A stretch of DNA of 64,000 nt. It comes from Panopea generosa (taxonomy: Eukaryota > Mollusca > Bivalvia > Adapedonta > Hiatellidae). The stretch covers positions 17,421,352-17,485,351 of the forward strand of contig CM055908.1 in the NCBI GenBank assembly GCA_029582155.1, read 5' to 3'. The notes beneath the pieces are model-generated. The model worked only from the letters and a program-made list of their open reading frames with translations. It ran no database searches and was not told the DNA's origin. The position numbers and the translations under genes were made by a program. The first letter of the stretch is position 1. Each line of letters starts with the position of its first letter. This document shows positions 57,201 to 64,000 of the stretch, in pieces.

Positions 57201-58554
57201 CGGTGAAGCTCCCATTACTGGTACTGTAGGTTCTGTAGATTTTCGAGTCATAATGTAACGCACAGTTGATGTTAAGGGCGGTGTACGTGTAATCCTTTGG
57301 GCCAGGATTGTGCGTGTGTCGATTAGTTGCCTCTAGTTGGTAGCTCTGCCAACTATTTTTTTTTCCATTTCATTTCATTTCATTTCATTTCATGTTCATT
57401 ATGGGAGCGCTTAAGAGTAGTAGCTAGATTTGTGCGTTACGTATGTCTCTCCATTTCTGTTCATATGTACGTATCACACCTGTGTACGTATCGCACCTGA
57501 TAAGGATCGCAGCAGGCAGAGCTAGGCCGGCAGATGTGGCCCTTGGATTTAGTGTTTGACGTTGTGTGGATCTCAAGTAGATATGTTGCAATCGCGTTTC
57601 GCATTCTATCGTGTGTTGTTTATTTAAAACATGTATGTATAATTGTGTAACACTACTTCTCCGTGTATTGTGTTCTTTATATTTACATGTTCGAGACGAT
57701 CAGTCGACGAGCCGAGCCGCGGTGGATTGGTGGAGAAGCAGAGAGCGACTTCGTCTGTTTCCGGAGCAGAGGGTTTCGTGATTGTAAAGAAACAGGTCCG
57801 TATTCTATCTCTTTACAAGTATCGCGCTTTAAGTCGACATTGCATGATTGCAAAGTCAATGCATTGTCTTTCGTCGCCGTAATTGTTTCTTGTAACATTC
57901 TGCACTTAGTGATGATCCCACAGCGAGCGTGATTGATGGAGAATGTGGCCTAGCGCCTGCTTGCCCCTATGACGGTGAAGCTCCCATACTGGTACTGTAG
58001 GTTCTGTAGATTTTCGAGTCATAATGTAACGCACAGTTGATGTTAAGGGCGGTGTACGTGTAATCCTTTGGGCCAGGATTGTGCGTGTGTCGATTAGTTG
58101 CCTCTAGTTGGTAGCTCTGCCAACTATTTTTTTTTCCATTTCATTTCATTTCATTTCATTTCATGTTCATTATGGGAGCGCTTAAGAGTAGTAGCTAGAT
58201 TTGTGCGTTACGTATGTCTCTCCATTTCTGTTCATATGTGCGTATCACACCTGTGTACGTATCGCACCTGATAAGGATCGCAGCAGGCAGAGCTAGGCCG
58301 GCAGATGTGGCCCTTGGATTTAGTGTTTGACGTTGTGTGGATCTCAAGTAGATATGTTGCAATCGCGTTTCGCATTCTATCGTGTGTTGTTTATTTAAAA
58401 CATGTATGTATAATTGTGTAACACTACTTCTCCGTGTATTGTGTTCTTTATATTTACATGTTCGAGACGATCAGTCGACGAGCCGAGCCGCTGTGGATTG
58501 GTGGAGAAGCAGAGAGCGACTTCGTCTGTTTCCGAAGCAGAGGGTTCGTGATGT
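51238..58554 (+). repeat. Satellite subfamily B: diverged units (772-779 bp)
   Basis: Changes accumulate stepwise from the 13th unit: CGGCAGATTGTGGCC (units 13-14) then CGGCAGATGTGGCC; ACTTCGGTCTG then ACTTCGTCTG; ATGTGGCCTAGCG; TTCCCATTACTGG then GCTCCCATTACTGG; CATTATGGGAGCG. A poly-T run precedes a shortened TTTCA tract. The hairpin keeps its 7-bp core (TAGTTGG/CCAACTA) while outer pairs are lost. Confidence 0.9.
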
Positions 58555-59054
58555 NNNNNNNNNNNNNNNNNNNNNNNNNNNNNNNNNNNNNNNNNNNNNN
58601 NNNNNNNNNNNNNNNNNNNNNNNNNNNNNNNNNNNNNNNNNNNNNNNNNNNNNNNNNNNNNNNNNNNNNNNNNNNNNNNNNNNNNNNNNNNNNNNNNNNN
58701 NNNNNNNNNNNNNNNNNNNNNNNNNNNNNNNNNNNNNNNNNNNNNNNNNNNNNNNNNNNNNNNNNNNNNNNNNNNNNNNNNNNNNNNNNNNNNNNNNNNN
58801 NNNNNNNNNNNNNNNNNNNNNNNNNNNNNNNNNNNNNNNNNNNNNNNNNNNNNNNNNNNNNNNNNNNNNNNNNNNNNNNNNNNNNNNNNNNNNNNNNNNN
58901 NNNNNNNNNNNNNNNNNNNNNNNNNNNNNNNNNNNNNNNNNNNNNNNNNNNNNNNNNNNNNNNNNNNNNNNNNNNNNNNNNNNNNNNNNNNNNNNNNNNN
59001 NNNNNNNNNNNNNNNNNNNNNNNNNNNNNNNNNNNNNNNNNNNNNNNNNNNNNN
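58555..59054. other. Assembly gap of exactly 500 N
   Basis: The round length marks a placeholder of unknown true size. It interrupts the satellite array at 341 bp into a unit. Any reading frame crossing it is an artefact. Confidence 0.99.
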
Positions 59055-59362
59055 TGTTATGGTTATATAACTTCTGTGTAAGTTTGGAGAGAATCAAATG
59101 AAAAATGCGGGTGCTAGAGTGCACACATAGTCAAAAAGTGCATTTTTTAATGTTTCAAGGGCCATTACTCCGACACTTATAATCTGATTTGTCCAATTCA
59201 ACAACTTGTCCAAGATATTATGGTTATATAACTACTACATAAGTTTAATTAAGATCCAACAAAAAATGCGGGTGCTAGAGCGAACACAACAAAAAACTTC
59301 ACGGACAGACGATGGACAACAGGCGATCAAATAGCTCACCTTGAGTTCAGGTGAGCTAAAAA
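59055..59362 (+). mobile_element. 3' end of a tandem-core element (pearl/Helentron-associated-like)
   Basis: Two diverged ~150-bp core units share TATGGTTATATAACT, AATGAAAAATGCGGGTGC or CAACAAAAAATGCGGGTGC, and TAGAG(T/C)G(C/A)ACACA. The end has CACGGACAGACGATGGACAA and then a hairpin, AGCTCACCT paired with AGGTGAGCT, running into CTAAAA. Bivalve pearl/HINE elements are described with core tandem repeats, ACGGAC-type microsatellites and terminal hairpins; assignment is by analogy. The 5' part is lost in the gap. Confidence 0.6.
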
Positions 59363-59929
59363 AAACAAGGTCTTATATAAAGATGGTATACTGTGTAAAA
59401 ACTAACCAACTACAACCTAAATGTTGGGCTCATCTATATAACTATCTAGTCTAAAAAACACTTTTTTGGTACAATATGTGCAACTCTGGAGATTACATCC
59501 ACATCAAATCATTAACACATGTATTGAAATACATTTAATTAGAGGCATCATACTCTTATTTAAATCTCAAATTTCAAATGATATAAAATTGTGGATATTT
59601 TTGATTTCTCAAATTTTTTCTAGCAAGAAAATAAACTACAATTTGACTGTACAATCCAATGAATACAGGAAAATTATAAAAAAAAATAACAATACCAGAC
59701 TTTTCATACGTTTATTAAATCACAAAAACATACAATTGCACTTAGGAGGAACATTAAGAGATGGGGTATAAAAGCCACATTGTCGTACAGATACAGAAAT
59801 CAACTCATTAATCACAACCATAATACTTCTAATGATTTATCAAATTGAATACTTAATTACATAATTATATACTATGAGTAAATAAGTGTTTTATACATGG
59901 TATAGGTAATGTCATATAACATACAGTTT
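59363..59929. other. AT-rich intergenic DNA, no gene recognised
   Basis: A 101-codon frame at 59466-59771 is dominated by Ile, Asn, Lys and Leu codons expected of AT-rich DNA and shows no domain, so it is not called. Confidence 0.5.
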
Positions 59930-60150
59930 TACAGATGGAGAAACTCTTTACACGTTACATATGGCATTCAGCTTTCTTGGTGGAGGAAGATTTCAGAATG
60001 ATTCTGAGTAGAACTTCTAACCTTTCTGCAAGTAACTGACAAACTATCTCACATAAGAGTTTTTAGATAAAGCTAGGCTTGAACCCACATCAGTGGAGAA
60101 AGTAGATCTAGGGACAGTGCCTTAGACCACTAGACCAAGGAGGACCATAA
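59930..60150 (-). mobile_element. tRNA-derived SINE, family B, well-preserved copy
   Basis: On the - strand the head reads TCCTTGGTCTAGTGGTCTAA (box A-like) and GATGTGGGTTCAAGCC (box B). The body includes TTTGTCAGTTACTTGCAG and AAATCTTCCTCCACCAAG, and it ends CTGAATGCCATATGTAACG. Confidence 0.75.
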
Positions 60151-60369
60151 TGACAGAGTGACACATCAGACTGATAAAGGCAACACTAAAAATAGCCACT
60201 GTTTTTCAGCACGCTGTTGACAAATTTTCTTACAACTACTCTCAGGACCGAGCTGTGTTGGAACGTATAACCTCAAAAGGTGATCGGTAAGTGATCTCAA
60301 GAGAGCACCATGATTACAGAGGATGTTGAAACAATGCCACTACAATTTTGTATTAGAATGTTGTATTTA

Positions 60370-60545
60370 TTTAAATGGAGGTCATAAGTTCAAGTCCCAC
60401 TCGCTCCAAGATCTTAATGTGAGAAAGTTTGCCAGTAATTTACGGAAGGATGCCCATTCTACTTAGATTCATTTTGAAGTCTTCCTCCAACAATAAAATT
60501 GGATATGCCTTACATGACCTGTCACGTGTTAGAAATGGCATTACA
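60370..60545 (+). mobile_element. tRNA-derived SINE, family B, head-truncated
   Basis: Starts within the box B region (GGTCATAAGTTCAAGTCCC) and continues GAGAAAGTTTGCCAGTAATT, GAAGTCTTCCTCCAACAATA and TTGGATATGCC. A further fragment of the family lies reversed at 61355-61475. Confidence 0.65.
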
Positions 60546-62220
60546 CTCCATAAAAAATGAAAATATTTAAAAAAATACTTGTTAATAATTTTCTCTTAGC
60601 GAGTTGATTCAACTTTCAATTCTATGAATCTATGAAGAGTATTAATGAAATGGATTACTTTTCATAAAAAATGTCATGGAATATATATCAAAAGTTTTGA
60701 CACATTTGGACCGTGGCTTAATTTTGGTAGATTCTTTAGTTAAATTTGAAAAAAAAAGATCTGCTAAATTTATCTTAGATAAAGATACTGAAACACCACC
60801 CTGTGACTTTTTTTCCGAATTGTAAATAGATGGAATTTTCTGAAGGAATAAAATATCAAAAAGCAATTCTAATGAACAAATAATAAATGGAATTTCACTA
60901 CCTTATCTTCAAGGTCATTTATAAAGTATACACAATCAGGTAAAATATGTCCATATTGATAAACAGACAATTATCATGTAAGATACATACAAATATATTC
61001 TAATTGTCTTGTACTAGTGTTACAACAATACATATCCCATTTGGAGTAAATATACATTCACTTGACTTCATAATTACGATTTATAACTCTCCTCAAATAC
61101 ATTATACAATTGTACAACAACAAAACAATTACAACATTACAATATTAAGCAAAATATTCAACTTTTTTTTTTCTTAAAAAGAATGGTACAAAATTAACAT
61201 GAACATCACATTTTGACACAAATAAATATATCTTTATAACAAAAATAATGTTTGAGGAAAAGCATTTTATAAAACAAATTTCACATTGTATGTTCCAAGC
61301 AAGCATTGGGACAAAAATAGGGTTTAAACACCACTTTTTTTACACATTTCAGGTTATACACATGTATATAGCATCCAGTTTCATTGGCGGAAGAACACCT
61401 AAGAGTTGATCCATGTAGAACCCCCTCTGGCAAGCTACCAGCAAACTTTCTTACATAAGTTTACATACAGTTTGATTCCTTTTCTTCATACACAGCCAAT
61501 AAATAATTTCTAAATTTCATTTACCCTTAACTTGTTAATATAACTGAGCAATATTTTTACCTCATCCTTAGGGTCTCGCAGCCTGGTGAAATTACACATT
61601 CTTTACTATTCAGTATGAGAGAAATGTACATAAATGATAAATAATTAATATTGTTAGACTGCACTGTGTGTAAAAATGAGACACTAAGTTGATACTAACC
61701 CTTTTACCCATAAGTTACTTGAATGGTGCAACCTTTGCTTTGTTTTAAAACACCATATACTGGTCTGTAGGGATGAAAGCGTTAAGTAAATATGTACTAT
61801 AGAGTATCAAGAATTGCTTTTTTAGTAATTTTTGACAGTCCAGAAATAAAGAAATGCTCCCTTCGTAATAAAGAAATGCTTCCAAAAACACAGAAGCAAT
61901 TGACAAGAGTCTAGAAGACTTGTTAATTATAACATTGTCCAATCAATTCCAACTGACTTGACACAGACTTCTGTACTTTCTACAATAAAGGCAACTGGTG
62001 AAGATTTTCACATTCCAACACAAACTAGTGCACTCACATATCAACAAATACCCTGTGTAAATAATGTATATACCACACACAAATAACACCGACATTCAAA
62101 TTTCAATGTATGTGAACAAACTGAACACTTGAGGAAAAAATATATAAAAAACACACACAATAATAATAGTTATTACCAGTATTTGGTGTTAACAACGGCG
62201 ATATGTATAATAAGATAATA
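60546..62220. other. AT-rich DNA, possibly downstream of the third gene
   Basis: No exon or RNA gene found, apart from a reversed family B SINE fragment at 61355-61475. Confidence 0.45.
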
Positions 62221-62225
62221 TGATA

Positions 62226-62312
62226 TGTAAAATATTATTTGGTTCCTTAAAAGTAGTATATCAGGAATATTTAAAATATTATTTGGTTCCTTAAAGGTAG
62301 TATATCAGGAAA
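62226..62312. repeat. Tandem duplication of a ~45-bp segment
   Basis: TAAAATATTATTTGGTTCCT then TAAAAGTAGTATATCAGGAA is repeated immediately with one change (AAAGG for AAAAG). Confidence 0.9.
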
Positions 62313-62394
62313 AACCTCTGAATGTCTAAGAAAATAAATATTTTAAATACAAAGTATCTCATTATCCTTTATAAATAAAATACAAATGATTTGG

Positions 62395-62670
62395 TTTTTC
62401 ACACAAAACATGATGAAAAGCGATTATTTAATTGGAGTGGTGAAATTGTTATTAAATCCCCAAGCTAAAAATAGGGAGCAGTAAAAATACTGCTTGACCT
62501 CATTGTTCTCTTTTTACTAAGAAACAAATTCAACAATATTTAACCAATACGATGGATAAATGAAATCATGTGACTAATTTATACATCATAAATACATTTC
62601 GACTTTAGGTGGAAAATTGATTTATTTCTAACCTGGGCACGTAGGCCAAGCTAGGCAATCCCATTTCAAT
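62395..62670 (+). repeat. Dispersed ~280-bp repeat, copy 1
   Basis: It aligns in order with 63430-63735: GAGTGGTGAAATTG, TCCCCAAGCTAAAAATAG, ATTCAACAATATTTAACCAA, then GGGCACGTAGGCCAAGCTAG. No coding frame. Confidence 0.65.
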
Positions 62671-63190
62671 GTATTTTTTTTACATCTTTAGATAGATATG
62701 CTTATTGCAATGTGGAACAGTGAGTACATGACTTATTAGGATTTTTTTTTGTCATATAAAATTTACAAATTTCCTAATATACTCCCTTTAAATGTGTTTG
62801 GAGCTTTTCATTACTCACTATGTGATGAAAGATATTTTGAGCCTCTCAACCAAAAAAACAACAACAAAAACAAGCAAAGAACCTAACATATCTTAAAATC
62901 CATCTTACGATATACGGTCAGATCCATACACTGATTGGATATCAAACAACTTATTTCTTTGATATGAAATATATACTTAATAAGTACAATGATGAACATT
63001 TTGCAAGTTACTCTCATACTTAAGATTAATTCAAGCCAAGACAGTATAGGGACCGTGTATATAAAAATCAAATGACATCCCAAATTGTTTCTATGAAAAG
63101 AGATTCAAGCTGTATGGATGAGACAGTTTTTAAATAATTATCACAAGATTATATGTAATAAATTATATCACATTAATACATTAATAATAA

Positions 63191-63319
63191 CTACTGGACA
63201 AAGAATGTAAGATCTGACGAGTCATATCCCGCAACACAAAATCCTTTTCCACCATCGTGTATAAACTTTGCGCCAACTAACTGTTGATCTGTCACATTTT
63301 CACTGAATTTATACTCAAT
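63191..63319 (-). CDS. Terminal coding exon of an unidentified gene
   Basis: On the - strand an acceptor GATATTTCAG is followed by 43 codons open in phase 0 up to TAG at 63193-63191. The translation begins IEYKFSENVTDQQLVGAKFI and continues HDGGKGFCVAGYDSSDLTFF then VQ. The clean acceptor, balanced codon use and globular composition, in very AT-rich repeat DNA, argue for a genuine last exon whose upstream exons lie right of the window. I do not recognise the family: the GYDSSDLTFFV ending suggests a final beta-strand, but no function is claimed. The reading could also be a chance frame. Confidence 0.6.
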   Translation of the reverse strand: MEYKFSENVTDQQLVGAKFIHDGGKGFCVAGYDSSDLTFFVQ

Positions 63320-63429
63320 CTGAAATATCAAATTTTAACAAAATAAAAATATATACTAATAATCAATTTGACAACATTTAAGGCAATTTTAAATTACAAC
63401 AAAGCCTCTCACTACGATTGATGAATGAA

Positions 63430-63735
63430 ATAAGAATCATTTGATTTAGTTCAAGTCTGAAATTTGACAAAAAATGATAATTAATCAGAGTGGTGAACCT
63501 GAGGCAAAATCCCTATTCTAAAAATGAATATCATGCACATAAGCTTGATGATCTTAAACTCATCATTTGAGCTCTTGCGCAGAGGAAACAAGTGCAACAA
63601 TATATAACCAACATAATGCATCAAATCAAAATGAAAATAAAACTCATTTACTATGTCACAAAATATGCAATTTTAAGCTGAAAATCTATTTTAGTGTAAC
63701 TTGGATGCTTGTGCCAAGTTAGGAAACCCGTTCCA
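63430..63735 (+). repeat. Dispersed ~300-bp repeat, copy 2
   Basis: Landmarks are GAGTGGTGAACCTG, TCCCTATTCTAAAAATGA, GTGCAACAATATATAACCAA and GGATGCTTGTGCCAAGTTAG, matching 62395-62670 in order and strand. It lies directly upstream, in gene sense, of the exon at 63191-63319, so presumably in its intron. Confidence 0.65.
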
Positions 63736-64000
63736 TAAAGGTCATACTCCGATTATAATTATCTGGCTTAGAGAGTTCAAGAACTATATTATAGTAGGAT
63801 TATATAGTTTAATTAAAATCAAATGAAAACTGTGAGTTCTAAAGTGCAAACAACATCAGCTAATGCAATTTTTTGAAGATTCAAGGGTCATAACTCAAAC
63901 ATTAATTACCTGATTTTGTCAATTTAAGAAATTTAAGAAATACTACTGTGTATATTTGGTGAGTATCCAATGAAAAATATGGATGATATATTATTATCAA
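63735..64000 (+). mobile_element. Diverged core units of the same element, running off the window
   Basis: It contains AATCAAATGAAAACTGTGAG, TTCTAAAGTGCAAACAACAT, GATTCAAGGGTCATAACTC and ATCCAATGAAAAATATGGAT, the same landmarks as in 59055-59290. The end is not in view. Confidence 0.6.

Larger units (their letters stand above)
41926..58554 (+). repeat. 776-bp satellite array, 21 complete units plus a 341-bp partial unit
   Basis: Units start at ATGTCTCTCCATTTC; starts fall every 776 bp at 41926, 42702, 43478 and so on to 51238, then at 772-779 bp. Each unit holds three TACGTA sites near its start, GAGCCGAGCCGCGGTGG, a hairpin (ACTAGTTGG, 8-nt loop, CCAACTAGT) and a (TTTCA)n run. It is much richer in CpG than flanking DNA. 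The recurring 71-, 79- and 89-codon frames are copies of one another in overlapping frames and carry no recognisable domain. I checked for 5S rRNA, U1, U2, U4, U5 and U6, and tRNA signatures and saw none, so it is classed as satellite DNA. The right end is hidden by the gap. Confidence 0.97.

Noticed and set aside
42126-58600. Recurring 71-, 79- and 89-codon open frames in every satellite unit, on both strands
   Set aside because: They persist only because the units are copies. The frames overlap each other, carry no domain, and change or break where the unit diverges. Conservation beyond DNA identity cannot be shown.
58382-59124. Long frames of over 200 codons spanning 58.4-59.1 kb
   Set aside because: They are created by the 500-N gap; the unknown bases simply contain no stops.

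Overview
The window is animal nuclear DNA and most probably comes from a bivalve mollusc. It is AT-rich, its genes have small exons in large introns with GT..AG borders, and it is dense in tRNA-derived SINEs, short non-autonomous DNA transposons (MITEs) and tandem-core elements that recall the bivalve 'pearl'/Helentron-associated class. The species cannot be fixed from the sequence alone. There are no bacterial-style operons, CRISPR arrays, rRNA genes or genuine tRNA genes. Family names for genes rest on remembered human proteins, not on a search.

Three host genes can be supported. (1) The 3' part of BNIP1/SEC20, an ER-resident SNARE, lies on the + strand in four exons (1625-5983) and encodes the last 166 residues, including the SNARE region and the C-terminal membrane anchor. 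Its first exon(s) lie left of the window. (2) A complete PACRGL (Parkin co-regulated gene-like) gene lies on the - strand in seven coding exons (21934 down to 14246) and encodes 226 residues. The two genes converge. (3) The terminal coding exon of an unidentified gene lies on the - strand at 63191-63319.

Layout. 1-6.4 kb: BNIP1, with MITEs and a SINE in its introns and a SINE in its 3' UTR. 6.4-14.2 kb: intergenic, with SINEs, a 62-bp tandem array and a tandem-core element. 14.2-22 kb: PACRGL, with transposon fossils in most introns. 22.6-24.4 kb: a ~168-bp tandem array in which nearly every unit carries TGACCTTGAC; a reverse-oriented cousin lies at 36.8-37.4 kb. 24.5-32 kb: MITEs and a diverged segmental duplication whose first copy was later hit by a LINE fragment. 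32.0-33.9 kb: a ~29-bp C-rich minisatellite. 34-41.9 kb: mostly unexplained AT-rich DNA with a small ACGTTAAATGTCGCA cluster, a SINE and one promoter-like TATA/CRE arrangement. 41.926-58.554 kb: a satellite of 776-bp units, 21 complete plus a partial one. The first 12 read as identical; the rest form a related but diverged subfamily that runs into a 500-N gap. 59-64 kb: repeat-derived DNA plus the third gene's last exon.

Nothing here amounts to a demonstrated new system. The most notable features are the abruptly two-domain 776-bp satellite, the nuclear-receptor-like motif repeated every ~168 bp, a near-perfect 65-nt hairpin delivered into a BNIP1 intron by a TTAA-flanked MITE, and a duplicated 3' splice site at PACRGL exon 5.
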